NCBI GenBank assembly: GCA_037576195.1
Contig: CM075101.1
Location: 11,718,001 to 11,782,000, forward strand
DNA from: Phytoseiulus persimilis
Taxonomy: Eukaryota; Arthropoda; Arachnida; Mesostigmata; Phytoseiidae
Length of the DNA: 64,000 nt
Direction of reading: 5' to 3'
Below the pieces are notes generated by a model. The model did not search any database. It saw nothing but the letters and a program-made list of their open reading frames with translations, and was not told the origin of the DNA. Made by a program: the position numbers and the translations under genes. Of the stretch, positions 21,446 to 32,433 are shown piece after piece (position 1 is the first letter of the stretch; every line of letters begins with the position of its first letter).

Positions 21446-23098
21446 TTGAGTTGAATTTCTTCCTCAAGTCTCAATGCTTCATTCACTATCCAAGGCAGAT
21501 TCCTGGAACCTCCATGGAATCATTTGTTGAAATATCACAGTATTTCAGACGCTCATCTAGTGTACAGGGACGGTACTACAGTACCGTGGGCGATCCGCCC
21601 TTTTTAGGAGATACTAATGTCACCAGTAACCCTGAGCCGAAGGCCGTCTGCCTTCGGCTCATGCAAACCCACTCTCTTCACTGGGTATATATACTTGGAA
21701 TGAAGGCAAGGCCCAGTTGAGGAGCTGAAAAGAGTATCACCACATCGGTCTCTTTATTGCCGTGATCTTCCAGACTACAGAGTGCTTCTAGATCCTGTGT
21801 CCACCGACTGAGCACAGTGGACCAATATCCAACATCATTCACCAATTCGAATCGATACAATCTGTTGAATATACATTTCGTAATAATCCAGGTGCTCTAT
21901 AAAGATGAGTTCGTGGGCTCGCTGGTGGCTTCCTGAATTAGCCTGGTTTAATAATATGCCGTTGTATCAAAAAAGTATCGATCCATAAATCCTGTGGGGA
22001 CCGATGCAAACTTGATGAACCATGCTTGTGGGCTCTAGCCATGACGAAGGTCTTTACACAAAAACCTTCTCCTCACCTCGACATGGCAACGTACAGACCC
22101 GATCATTCTCAAATGTAGAGCGGGACGTCGGCGTCATCGGTCCGGCTGGCAGAAAAAAATCATGACAACGCATGGGTTGGGAGTCGTTCCCATCGAACGT
22201 TCAGATGCGTTTCTCGTTCTGATATTCGTTGTTCGTTCTGAGAAGCGTTCGCACATACTTTTAAGTTCCAAAGTGTGACTCTTCGAAGACTCGACTCGCG
22301 TTTCCCGAGATTCCAGCTCCTCTGAGAAAGTGCTGATTTATTTCCCAGTTAGAAGCTACCGTTCGATCGAAGGTTCCAAGGCTGTGAGCGCACACCCGTC
22401 AGTTTCCTAAGCCTCACAGAAGGTGTCTGTTGATTGGATAGTAACCCTCTGTTGGAGAAAAATTCACTCTTGAAGAGCCCGTGAGTTGCCGCGAATTCCA
22501 TAACAAGGAACATTCCCGGACGACTCTGTCTCACGACATGAGTGCAAAAAGGGATGCACGCAGTGAAACGTCAGGTGCTGGACTACCCGCCACCGCGAAC
22601 AAATGTCCGCCCATCCGTCTTCATCACCTGTCGATTGGAGCGATGTCCACTTTCTTCTTCATCGAGCGGCCGCTCGCTGCTGATTTGAAAGGGTCGTCTT
22701 CTGATGGCGCTCGAGCAAGACTCATCAGCGTCTCCTCGAACGGTGACCCTTGGGTTTGACAAAGGATGAAGACTTCGACCAATTACTGCTATGAGTAGCG
22801 GTTTCTTGATTGGTTCCAGTTTCGGGTGTTGCTGCTGTGCCAACCGACGGGAGAGTCGAGGACACGAAAGTTATTCGACGATGCAATTTCTCTATCCTAT
22901 TGCTGGTGATCCGAATGCTCCGATTGTCAACATTTTCGCTCGCGATATGAGAGACCAGAGCAAATCACCGGAATCGCATAGGCTTACGTCAAATGCGCCG
23001 TGTCGATCATTGTAGATTTCAAAATTCATTTCCCCGATATTCTCCACGAACTTTCGTCATCGACTCAGAGAACCGCACTCGTGAGTCACGAGCTGACA
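21446..23098. other. No gene seen
   Basis: 1.65 kb of mixed short frames with no domain, repeat array or RNA. Opposing frames at 22481-22843 overlap each other and neither is convincing. Confidence 0.4.
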
Positions 23099-23110
23099 TC
23101 AATTTCCGTA

Positions 23111-23311
23111 TTACTGAGTACGGAAATTCTTAGCCTTAGAAGCATTGAATATAGACGAAAAAGTCTTTGAGTGAAATTGTTCACCGCAATGAGCTTTAAA
23201 ACATTGCTTCGTTGTTTTCACGTTTTCCTCTCTATCCCTTACGGTGCTAGATAGGGGAAAATGATGAAGAGCTTCTTTGTCCACCTCTTCGTGCTGAACA
23301 ATTTCGGTCAT
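23111..23311 (-). CDS. Short frame in left foldback arm
   Basis: 66 codons from an ATG. It starts MTEIVQHEEVDKEALHHF, keeps an LSSTVR block, a TTK-CFKAHCGEQFHS block and an NASKAKNFRT end. The same peptide pattern is found in the right arm and in the other foldback element. There is no known family. Conservation could simply reflect DNA-level repeat homology. Confidence 0.25.
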   Translation of the reverse strand: MTEIVQHEEVDKEALHHFPLSSTVRDREENVKTTKQCFKAHCGEQFHSKTFSSIFNASKAKNFRTQ

Positions 23312-23481
23312 GAGACTTTTCCGTCTATCTCAACTCGTTCCTATACAAATGAGAGAAACTCTCGCGAGAGTTCTCAAAAATTCCAAGTCCGATTATCGCA
23401 CTTAGTCTTATGAGCCCAGTTGTGGACCCCACGTTTTTTCGAGTTTCCGGCAGAATCGTTGGGAATAGACGGAAAATTGTC

Positions 23482-23694
23482 ATGACCGAAATCGTTCAGA
23501 AAAGTGAGGCAGACAAAAAAGCTCTTCATCATTTTCATCTATCTAGCACCGTGAGGGAGTTGGAGGAAAAAGTGAAAACGACGAAGCGATGTTTTAAAGC
23601 TCATTGCGGTGAACAATTTCACTCAGGGTCTTTGTGCTCTATCGTCAATGCTTCCGAGGCTAAGAATTTCCGTACTCCGTATTACGGGAATTGA
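23482..23694 (+). CDS. Short frame in right foldback arm
   Basis: 70 codons from ATG to TGA. It begins MTEIVQKSEADKKALHHF and continues with the same LSSTVR, FKAHCGEQFHS and AKNFRT blocks as the left arm. The stop lies at the element end. No promoter or poly(A) signal is evident. This may be a relic of a longer parental protein. Confidence 0.25.
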   Translation: MTEIVQKSEADKKALHHFHLSSTVRELEEKVKTTKRCFKAHCGEQFHSGSLCSIVNASEAKNFRTPYYGN

Positions 23695-24374
23695 AGTCTA
23701 GTCACGAGTCGTGACTCGCGAGGAAGCTGATGCACTTTTCTTTCTAATATCGCCTTCTCCTCACCGTCATAATCGGAGAGTCAGTGAGTCATAGTTAGAC
23801 ATGGCTTGGTAGCATGGTGGTGGCCGACGGGAAGAACTGAGAGAACACGTTTTCGCCATAAAATCAATGACCGTTTCAGAGGCGGTCTGAACTATCCTTC
23901 TAAATATCGGATTCGGAAGCCTCAGACTCATCGAGCCTTGTTATCATTATTCCAAAAGACGTGTGTCATGTTGAAGTCAGTCGTTCGAATGACATCGAAG
24001 CGTTTCTTCGGTTGGAAGAATTTCCTCGAGGCCAGAGATCCGGCAGACCACATCTGTCGTTGATTTCAGCAATGTTATCGCTGATTCCAAGGAGTTGCCG
24101 CTGAACTTTCTTGTATGTGTGCTGATCCAATTGATGGTTCAGCCGATAGAAATTATTGTGGTCGTTCAACGCTAATCACTGGTCGCTGTGGATAAAACGA
24201 GAAAATTAGTCGAGAGCGGCACAGCATCGACCAAGCAGTCGGCCGCGCTTCGCGCGATTGGACTGCGGTTCCTGGCATGGAGGCACTTTTCTGTGTCGCA
24301 GTTTGCTCTATAGTGATCAATATTTTGACTGAAATGGTGTTAATCGTCGCAGATCGAAATATGTGTTTGGCTGT
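23695..24374. other. No firm gene; possible exon on minus strand
   Basis: The minus frame 24169-23966 (67 codons) starts with a helical, hydrophilic stretch (YRLNHQLDQHTYKKVQRQLL) after an ATTAG that could be an acceptor. It looks exon-like, but I recognise no family and no neighbouring exon. Confidence 0.3.
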
Positions 24375-24495
24375 TGTAGGATTCCAGCACAACCAAGACG
24401 AGTACGCGTGTCGCTGGCTTGAGGAGTAGGGCCAGACTGATTTATTCACTTCGTTCTTGTATGTCATCGGGGACAGGCGGCGCTGGACCGCCACA
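24375..24495 (-). repeat. Probable 3' LTR of Gypsy 1, with purine tract
   Basis: After the integrase stop, the minus strand has ACTGGGGGGAGTAC and then TGTGGCGGTCC, as expected for a polypurine tract next to an LTR start. AATAAA follows, and a candidate CCTACA end lies at 24375. Only this one copy exists, so the end is a guess. Confidence 0.4.
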
Positions 24496-24526
24496 GTACT
24501 CCCCCCAGTGTTGCCGGCAACACGAC

Positions 24527-25880
24527 CTAAGGTTCGAAGTCTTGGAAACGTGCAGGTGGCCGAACGTCCCGGCCTGAGCGTCGGGGACCGACTGTCAACG
24601 GCGGTGCTGGTTGGCCTGCAGTTAGTGTCGCGTGCTGCTTTTCCTCGACGTATGCTCGCTTAAGCCGGTCAAGGGACACGTAGTCCTCTCGGCCGTTAAG
24701 ACAGAGTTTGAAGGCTTTGGGTCCCTTTCCGAGGACACGAAACGGACCGTCGTATTGGCGGGACAGGGGCGGTTTCACCGTGTCAACTCTCACGAACACA
24801 TATCTTGCGTTCTGCAGAAGGGCCGGGACCGTCTTCTCGGCTCTCGGACCAGCTTCCCGTTGCCACCGCGGTGGGATTGGCATGAGTGCACCGAGTTTGT
24901 CGCGGAGCTGATGGAGCCGCGATGCTGGAATTTCGGAGGCTGTCTCCTCGACGAACTCGCCAGGGACCCTGAGCGCCGTGCCGTAGACCATTTCGGCGGT
25001 GGAACATCCGAAATCGTCCCTAGGCACTGCCCGCAGCCCTAGCAATACCCAAGGAAGCTCTCTCATCCATGTAGACGTTGTTAGCCGAGCCGTCAGCGAT
25101 GCCTTTAACTGCCTGTGGAAACGCTCGACCATTCCGTTAGCCTGTGGGTGGAAACTCGTGGTGCGGTGTGCGTCGACTCCCAAAGCCTCGGCAAGGTGTG
25201 TCCAAAGGCCCGACACGAACTGTCCTCCCAGATCTGATGTGATGTGCGAGGGCACGCCGAACCGCGCGACCCACGATTCCAGGAAAGCTCGAGTGCAGGT
25301 CTCCGCGGAGATTTCCCGCAACGGAACAGCTTCAGGCCACCTGGTGTGTCTGTCCACGGCTGTCAATAAGTACTGGAAGCCGGCCGAATTTGGTAACGGA
25401 CCCACCAGGTCGACGTGAACATGCGTAAACCGAGTCGGGGGAAGTCGAAATTGGCCAACCTCAACCTCACTCTTTACGTGATGATGTATCTTCGCTGGCT
25501 GGCAATTCATGCAGCTCCTTGCCCAATGGCGGACAGTCTTTGCCAGACCATGCCACACGAAGCGTTTCGAGATCATCTTGACCGTTGCACTTGCACTCGG
25601 GTGCGACACGTCGTGGCGGAGACTGAACACTCGCCGTCGCCAGTTCTCGGGAAGCCACGGTCTCGGACTGCCCATTGAAGCGTCGCAGGTCAAGACTAGT
25701 CCGCAGGGTGCCACCTCGACGTCTTCCCAAGAGAGACCCGAGACGGCACTTCGCAGTGTCTTGAACTCAGGGTCTGCTTTCTGCTCTGCGGCGAGTTTGT
25801 CGTAATCGATACCGAGGGATACGCTGTTGACACCCGCTGGCCGCTACAGAGCATCTGCAACGACATTTTGCTGACCGAAA
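24527..25880 (-). pseudogene. Ty3/Gypsy 1 integrase
   Basis: The frame 25714-24527 is open for 395 codons. It has the zinc-binding cysteines (CMNC), the D-D-E core (HVDLVG, TSDLGGQF, MVERFHRQ) and a basic C-terminal tail. Upstream to 25880, in another frame, comes the RNase H-integrase linker (NVVADAL then a TAG). The core residues are intact, but the polyprotein upstream is broken. Confidence 0.9.
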
Positions 25881-25884
25881 ATAT

Positions 25885-26370
25885 TGTAACGAGGTTTCCG
25901 CTGTCTGCTAAAGCTCGCTCACAGGGCGTCCTAGCGACCTGGGGGATGGATAGGCCGTCGCTCCCAGAGTAAGTAGGCGAACTTACTCGGACACAATTCG
26001 GAAGCGTGGAAGGGCGAGGTCGGACGGGTCTTGGGACGCTGGCTAGGGCAAGGACGGGACGCTGGGTCAGGGCACAATTACTCTAAGAGCGGAGCGGGGG
26101 CGCTTCAACTCTAGAGCTAGGGCTGTTGGGGTGGAAGAAAGGGACGGGCGTGAGGGTCCACAATTCGACTCCCCTGTCTTCGTCTCGTCGTCTCTTTTTT
26201 ATTCAGTCTCTTCTCTCTCGCCTTGCTCTCGCTCCCTACACGTCTTGCGCACAGAATCGCTTGCATGTGACGTACATGTGGTCTCCGCTGACTGCTCTCT
26301 GGCTACCTGTCCAGATACGATCGTCTTTGGAGTACCTCGACTGAATGTGGCTTCCTTGAGCTTCATGACA
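25885..26370 (-). mobile_element. Solo LTR (486 bp) with ATAT target duplication
   Basis: The sequence begins TG and ends CA on either strand and is flanked by ATAT at 25881-25884 and 26371-26374. Removing it and one ATAT reunites the Gypsy RNase H-integrase linker in one frame. AATAAA on the minus strand near 26200 suggests minus orientation. There are no internal coding regions, so it is the product of LTR-LTR recombination. Confidence 0.85.
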
Positions 26371-26374
26371 ATAT

Positions 26375-27497
26375 GTTGGACGTCCGACGTGAGCTCTGCG
26401 ATGAAGGAGAGATGCCGTTGTTGCCGTGCCGACAAGAACGTACTCCTCTTCGAGATGCTGAAGGTTAGCGGCTTGTGGTCCGTGAAAATGGTGAACTGAC
26501 GCCCTTCAACGTAGTGGAGGAAATGTCGGCCAGGTACATGGCCAGGAGCTCTCTGTCAAAGGTGCTGTACCTCGTTCCCGAACCCTTTAATTTCCTGCTG
26601 AAGAAAGCGAGGGGTTGCCAAACTCCGCTCTTTAACTGCTGTTGTGGAACTGCTCCCACCGCCACGTCTGAGGCGTCAGAAACGATTTCTAGGTGTGCTC
26701 CCTCGACGGGGTGTGCGAGTAAGGTCGCGTGTGCCAGTAGCTCATTGGTCGCTCCCCACGCCGATAGAGTTGCATCACTCCACGTTATGGCTTTGTTCTT
26801 CGCTTTCGGACGGGCGTCTAGAGCCTGGATCAGGGGCGCCATTACCCTTGCCGCCTGTGGTAGGAAGCGGTGGTAATAGTTCACCATCCCGATGAATCTT
26901 TGCAGTTCGAGCATCGTTTCTGGCTTGGGGAAAGCGCTGATCCCATCTATTTTCTCTGGCAATGGTGAAATACCCTCCGTGGTCACACGGTGACCCAGGA
27001 AGTCGACCTCACGGAGCCCGAATCGACACTTCCCTGCGTTGACCACGAGCCGGTGTCCCGGAGACGTCCGAGGAGAACCCTCAGGTGCTCGAGGTGTTGC
27101 TTCCTGCCGCAGGAGGCTACCAAAACGTCGTCGAGATAAACGAATACGAACGGGGGGCCGCTCACGACCGTATCCATCAGGCGCTGGAATGTCTGTGCGC
27201 TATTCCGCAGTCCGCACGGCATCCTTACGTACTCCCAAAGGCCGAACGGTGTTAGGATCGCTGTCTTGGGGATGTCCTCAGGGGCCATCGGGATCTGGTG
27301 ATAACCTTTGACCAAATCGATCTTCGAAAATATTGTGCAACCGTGGAGATGCCCGAAAAAGTCATGGATGTGGGGTAAAGGGCACCTGTCCGGTTCGAGT
27401 GATATCGTTTATCTGTCGAAAGTCGCCGCAAGGGCGCTTTGTGCCGTCCGCTTTCGGTACGACGTGCAGGAGGCTTGACCAAGGGCTAGATGACTTC
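26375..27497 (-). pseudogene. Ty3/Gypsy 1 reverse transcriptase and RNase H
   Basis: Three frames in series: the RT N-terminus (LLHVVPKADGTKRP), then [18 protein letters not shown] and the intact YLDD catalytic box near 27150, then the connection domain (FLGHRVT) and RNase H (SDASDVAVGAV). At least two frameshifts separate them. Confidence 0.9.
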
Positions 27498-27501
27498 TTA
27501 A

Positions 27502-29614
27502 CAGGTTCGCTGCCATGTAGCCCGCCAGCGACCTACGCCTTTCCGGCGGCCGGTAGGACGCCGGCGCCCTACAGAGTGACTTGTGGTTTTAGGCCTCGTG
27601 GAGACACGGAAAGCGTTGAGGCTTTGATCGGACGATGTCATTAGCTACTCTGGGCTTGGCTTCATTTCAGATTGCAATGGCCTGGGGCTGGCATTTATGG
27701 CTATGCAAAGTTTCGTTGTATTCTAGTGATAATTAATTCGGCCCTGTCGATGGCGGTTCTTCTTCCTTGGTCGAATCCCACTCATTACATCGACTTCTTC
27801 CTCGACGGCTGCAGTATTTACGCTAAGAGGAACGAAGTTTGTCTCTCTGTTTTCGCAGTGCTGGTCTAGATCTTAGAGATTGTGGCAGATTCCTACGATG
27901 GAACTCGCGCGATGGCAAAGTTGATGTACAGCAGTGACCGCTGCCTTCGAGCTTCGGCGAAAGGGAAGAAGAACTCTGATCGAGGTGGAGACGCGTTCGA
28001 GTCCCCAACTCCAGCCAGCGAGAGTGTTTGTGAGTCGTATTCCGATGCCGGATCGGAATTCTCTCTTGGAGAAGCGAGACTTGAGGACAGTGACTCTGGT
28101 TCCGCTACCTCAATCGCATCCCTCGAAGAACATGAGTCGCCAAGCACGAGTTCTTCGTTTTTTCGGAATGAAGTAGACGAAAATTTCCTCCGCAGAATCA
28201 TTTGCTCTTCTCCAGAAACTGTCGGGAGTGATCCATCCTATCCTTTCGACCTCTGTAAAAATGACTTAGTGTCTTCAAGCATGAGCCGAAACAGGTTCCA
28301 ATCACTGCTCCGGTTTGTACACTTTTCGAATAATGACGAGGAAAGAAACGTTGATAGGTCTAGCAAATTCATCAAGATTCAGAACATGCTACAGGACAAA
28401 TTTTGCGAAGTTTTCAATCCTGGCGAGAAACTCACGGTGGATGAGACTGTGATCCCATTCAGTGGTCGGCTTTCTTCCAAGCAGTATATGCCTGGTAAGA
28501 GCCACAAGTAGGGTGGAAAGATGTTGAAAATTCGCGACACTGACGGATACACTTTCCGGATGCCAGTTTACGCAGGCAAAACAGCTGTCCACACGAGAAA
28601 TCTTCCTTCGAACGTAGTGCTGGAGCTAGCCGAGCCATATTTCGATAAGAGAAGAACCCTAGTCACCGATAACTACTTCACCTTTGTTACTCTTGCAAGA
28701 GAAACTCTACGACGAGGTGCACATCTTGTCGGTAATTTGCGCAAGAACAGGAAGCATCTGCCGCGATGCGTCGTGAACGCTCGTTTACGTCGAGATCAAA
28801 TTATTGGCAAGGCATCGACCGACGGGATGGCTTCTTCCTAACTACGAAGCATGATCTACGCATGGCTGATTCCGGGAAGTTGAGAAGAGATGGCTCTCGA
28901 AAAATCACACCCGCTGTCATCCTTGAGTATAACAAGACAAAGCAAGGCGTAGACATGTCAGATCAGCTGGCTAGTTTCTATTCGCCCCTAAGAAAAACAA
29001 TCCGGTGGTCTCACAAGGTCGTGTTTGAACTGATACTGAATACAGCCGTCGTGAACTCGAGAATTATATTCAACAAACTCACAGGAAAGGGTTTGACAAG
29101 GAAGCAGTTCCGGAAAGCGATTCTGGCCGACCTTCTTGACATTCAAAACCCTTCGAACTCGTCTCGCTCTCTCCGGCCGAAGCAACGGCATTGTCTTGCT
29201 CGTACTGAACTCACTGACGGCCGAGGCAGGAAAATCAGGCGGCTCTGTCAGAACTGCTACTCAAAGGTCTCGAGAACTCAGGGTAGATCTGCAGCACTGA
29301 GAACGGTGAAAAAAGTCAACACCAGGTGTGAAGATTGTGAAAAGTGGCTGAGTCTGCGATGCTTTGTTGAAACTCATTGAGTCTCGCTTCCAGCTATCTG
29401 CTATGTTTCGAATCTTTGGGTGGACTTAAGTTGAGTATACTTCTCCGTTTTGCATCACCCTCAATGTGCTTTCATTCGAAAATCATCATTTTTAGCTCGT
29501 TTAAGGAAATGAGTTCCCCAAGTGCCATGAAGATCGCCAGCGCCCTACGGACCCTTAACTATGAGTGGCACCTGGCATGTAATTTTTTCTTAAGCATTGA
29601 TGGCAGGGAACCTG
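27502..29614 (+). mobile_element. piggyBac element with TTAA target duplication
   Basis: The ends read CAGGTTCGCTGCCATG and, inverted, CAGGTTCCCTGCCATC. TTAA flanks at 27498-27501 and 29615-29618. The insertion splits the RT coding region of Gypsy 1 at an Ile-Lys codon pair. The element is 2.1 kb, a normal size for piggyBac. Confidence 0.95.
27882..29380 (+). pseudogene. piggyBac transposase, two lesions
   Basis: The N-terminus is acidic and Ser-rich. The DDD core is present: VDETVIPFSGR near 28440, TDNYFTF near 28670 and GVDMSDQ near 28955. A C-terminal cysteine-rich domain (CQNC, CEDC, then RCF) ends at 29380. An in-frame TAG at 28509-28511 sits where relatives have tryptophan (SHK-stop-GG), and a one-base frameshift near 28830 moves the rest into another frame. 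The enzyme catalyses cut-and-paste transposition at TTAA; this copy cannot. Confidence 0.92.
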
Positions 29615-29618
29615 TTAA

Positions 29619-30560
29619 TGATCCCCAACTTCTCGAGCGAATGGAACTCCTCTCTGACTTCTCTCAATACCTCTGGGGCAAGTCGGCGCGCCCTGGCGTG
29701 TCTTGGCGGACCTTTGGTCACGATGTGATGGCGGACATCGTGTTTGACCTCTGCGTCGAAATGCGGTTTGAGAACGGTTGGGAACTCCAGGAGGAGTGCT
29801 TCGAACTCGTTACTCGCCCTGGTTAGAATGCCGATGGAGTCGCAGCCTGTTGCCTCTTGCATAGGGATGGACACCAGTGAAGAGCTATCGATCCATCCCC
29901 TCCGTCCGCGGACGTCAATCATTAAGCCCGCGCTTATCACGAAATCAGAGCCTAAGATAGGTGGCTTGACATCGGCGATAATGAAGCCCCAGGTGTGTGT
30001 GAAACGCCCTGTAAGGTTGAGGGTGAGTCTCGTCATGCCGTATGTGTTTATCTTGCTTCCGTTGGCTGCGACGAGATGATAATCAGAGAAGTTAGTCTGC
30101 TCTTGGCGAGTCGCCGACACGATGCTCACTTGAGCTCCCGTGTCTACCAGATAACCTCGACCGGATAAGGCGCACCGAACGAAAAACAGTTTTCCTTTCG
30201 GTTGGGAGCCGGCCGTCCCGTTTCCCTGGGCCTGAAAAACCCTGCCATTCCATGCGCACGGCATGAGGCAGCTCCTTGCTCGCTCGCCGAATTTGGCGTG
30301 GAACCTGCAGACGCGAGGGTTCCTGGGAGCGACGCCTTCCCCTCGACGTCCCCTTCCCTGCACCATCTTGTGGACAACGTCTACCCCTAGTTCTTGAAGC
30401 GCGGCCACAGCTGAGATTTGGGATTGTCGCTGAGCGAAAATCTTTTCCGCGAGTTTTGCTACCTCTCTGAGCTCTTGATGGTCGCACGCAGCAGAGATGG
30501 GCATGATTCGGATTCGACGATCCACCAGATTGAATCCGGACTTGGGTCCGAATCCGCTCG
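29619..30560 (-). pseudogene. Ty3/Gypsy 1 gag end and protease
   Basis: A gag-end region contains VCRFHAKFGERARSC followed by MPCAW, a pattern seen at the gag/protease junction of arthropod Gypsy elements. The aspartic protease active site is LVDTGAQVSI near 30145. The RT lead-in follows, and the frame is cut by the TTAA insertion. Confidence 0.85.
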
Positions 30561-30713
30561 ATCTGACCATACTTTTCGGGGCCCATGGATTCACAGACTT
30601 GGCTCGAATCCGAATCCGGATTTGAGTCCGCCCCCCCCCTGCAGATTGAGAACAGCTAATTCAAGGTTGTATAATATCGTGCTCCGATCCCGTAATCACC
30701 TCCTTAGACCCAG
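30561..30713. repeat. Two minisatellite fragments
   Basis: GATCTGACCATACTTTTCGG at about 30557-30580 and an inverted GATCCCGTAATCACCTCCTT at 30686-30712 belong to the 45-bp family. They sit exactly at the junctions between Gypsy 1 and the R1-like LINE. Confidence 0.75.
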
Positions 30714-31963
30714 GAAAGTTGAAAAGTCTGCAGAAGAGGCAGATCTCTCCTTACCTCCGAAGGATACTGAGCTCCTACCTGCAAAATAGATGGATCGTCG
30801 ACGAGAAAGGTCGAACCCATCGAATGACAGCGGGAGTTCCGCAGGGTTCGGTTTTAGGACCGACCCTGTGGAATGTGGCTTACGACGACGTTTTGAGAGA
30901 GGTACTCCCGAACGGAGCTGTGACAATTGCATACGCTGACGACCCTGCGATCATAACGAAGGCAAGATCAATCGAGGAGCTGGAGGAAATCACAGAGGAC
31001 TCACTTGACATCATCTCACGGTGGATGAAAGCGAATCACCTCGCCCTTGCGCCTGAGAAAACGGAGGCTGTGATGCTGATCAAACGCAGAAAGGAGCGCC
31101 TTCCAAAAAAGGTAGTGGAAGGACATCGAGTAGAAGTGGCTAGATCCGCGAAATACTTGGGAGTTCTATTACAGTCTGACCCGAAGGGGACTGAGCACAT
31201 CAAGCTGGTCGTCAATAAGGCCACGAAAGCGGCAACCGACATAGCGAAGATTTTACCGCGTACCTATGGAGCATCGGAGATCCAGAGGAGGATTCTGGCC
31301 ACAGTGGCCCAATCCATCGCATTGTGTGCCGCCCCTATTTGGAGTCAATCTGCGCTGCGATACAAAATGAACAGAGACGCTCTGGAACGAGCGCAAAGAA
31401 TCACCGCCATCATCAGGATCACTAGAGCCTGCCGTACGGTATCCACATCAGCTTTGCTGGTGCTGGCCCGGGCGATCCCGTGGCTCCTCCTAGCGCAGGA
31501 GAGAGTGGAGACCTACAGGCGGGACAAGATCCTAGATGGGGAATACGAGTCCGGCAGTGACGAGGAGGCCTAAAAAAAGGATGAGGAGATACGTGAAGAG
31601 ACGTTCAACAAGTGGCAACAGTCATGGAGCAGCTCGCTGACTGGCAGAGCGACCTACAATAGCATATCGGATCTGCAAAGCTGCTGCGAGCGGGAATTCG
31701 GTGAACTGACGTACTACACAACCCAAGTCTTCACAGGACACGGAGATTTTCAGAAGTACCTTCATCGCTTCAAGAAAGCACCTAGCCCACTGTGCATCCT
31801 TTGCGATTCAGGAGCAGAAGACGATGTGGACCATAAGGTCTTCACTTGTGAAGCGCTGTCTCATCCAAGGCGAGGCTTAGAGGGGGACTCGGTCCCAGAA
31901 CTGGTTCAGAAGATGCTGCAAAATGAAGAGAAGTGGGATCTCATCTCGCGATCCCGGAATTGA
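30714..31963 (+). pseudogene. R1-like non-LTR retrotransposon, 5'-truncated
   Basis: The frame encodes VPQGSVLGPTLWN and an intact YADD box near 30945, then a thumb and CRTVSTSALLVLARA, typical of the R1/LOA group. A TAA at 31571-31573 interrupts the frame. It then continues in phase to a C-terminal knuckle (CILC, then DH and FTC) and stops at 31961-31963. The 3' untranslated part is absent because the Gypsy 2 LTR begins there. Confidence 0.85.
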
Positions 31964-32049
31964 AGTGTATCAGAGTAAGATCAGGACAACGACGTTGGGA
32001 CTTGGAGAGTGAATTGGCAAGCAAGCATTTATTCTAAGTTGACCGCTCC

Positions 32050-32056
32050 TTTTATA
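32050..32056 (-). promoter_or_regulatory. TATA box of the Gypsy 2 LTR
   Basis: TATAAAA lies just upstream of the repeated R-U5 segment, at the spacing expected for an LTR promoter. Confidence 0.6.
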
Positions 32057-32097
32057 GCGTCGCGGGAAGCGTTTCGTTGTAGAAGATTGTCGGCGGG

Positions 32098-32433
32098 CTA
32101 ACGTCCGAACATGCGCCAGACGCCCGCGAGGACCCCGTAATCCTCAACGTTCTTCGCGGCGCGCGCGGGCTGCAATCGTGCCGGACCTTGAGCTTGCACG
32201 AGCTCGTTCTGGGGAAGAGGACGGAAGCTCTCCTCGCTGCCAACCTCGACCGACGGAGCTGAAGGGCCGCCTTCTTCGTCTTCCCGGAGCGAGGGACTCG
32301 GACACGGTCCCGCATTGCACTCGGAGTCTTCGGCTAGTTCGGCGCCGGTGACGGTCACCGGCGAAGAAGGCAAGAGCTCGAGGATGAAGTCGTTTTCGTC
32401 GGTCCATGAAGCCGCCCGTTTCCAGATTTGATT
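32098..32433 (-). CDS. Open frame inside Gypsy 2 LTR
   Basis: The frame is open for about 110 codons after a TGA that falls in the minisatellite unit. It is rich in Pro, Ser and Glu (AGPCPSPSLREDEEGGPS) and ends GVLAGVWRMFGR just before the TATA box. It looks more protein-like than random LTR sequence, but no ATG start or family was recognised. It may be a leftover of a 3' open frame or captured sequence. Confidence 0.25.
   Translation of the reverse strand, partial: NQIWKRAASWTDENDFILELLPSSPVTVTGAELAEDSECNAGPCPSPSLREDEEGGPSAPSVEVGSEESFRPLPQNELVQAQGPARLQPARAAKNVEDYGVLAGVWRMFGR

Larger units (their letters stand above)
23099..23694. mobile_element. Foldback element, copy 2
   Basis: Arms 23099-23330 and about 23450-23694 are inverted copies separated by about 110 bp. 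The ends read TCAATTTCCGTATTACTGAG and, inverted, TCAATTCCCGTAATACGGAG. Each arm has an outward-to-inward frame on its own strand, both ending near the termini. Related to 12440-13000. Confidence 0.8.
24375..30565 (-). mobile_element. Ty3/Gypsy retrotransposon 1, interrupted
   Basis: Reading leftward: gag end and protease (30560-29619), reverse transcriptase and RNase H (27497-26375), integrase (25880-24527), then a purine tract and a short presumed 3' LTR. A piggyBac element (27502-29614) and a solo LTR (25885-26370) are inserted into it. Several frameshifts make it inactive. The 5' part of gag and the 5' LTR are missing; the right edge runs into minisatellite-like sequence at 30565. Confidence 0.9.

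Noticed and set aside
26126-26499. Plus-strand ORFs across the Gypsy 1 / solo LTR boundary
   Set aside because: They cross the exact solo-LTR junction at 26370/26371 and are shadows of Gypsy coding sequence on the other strand.
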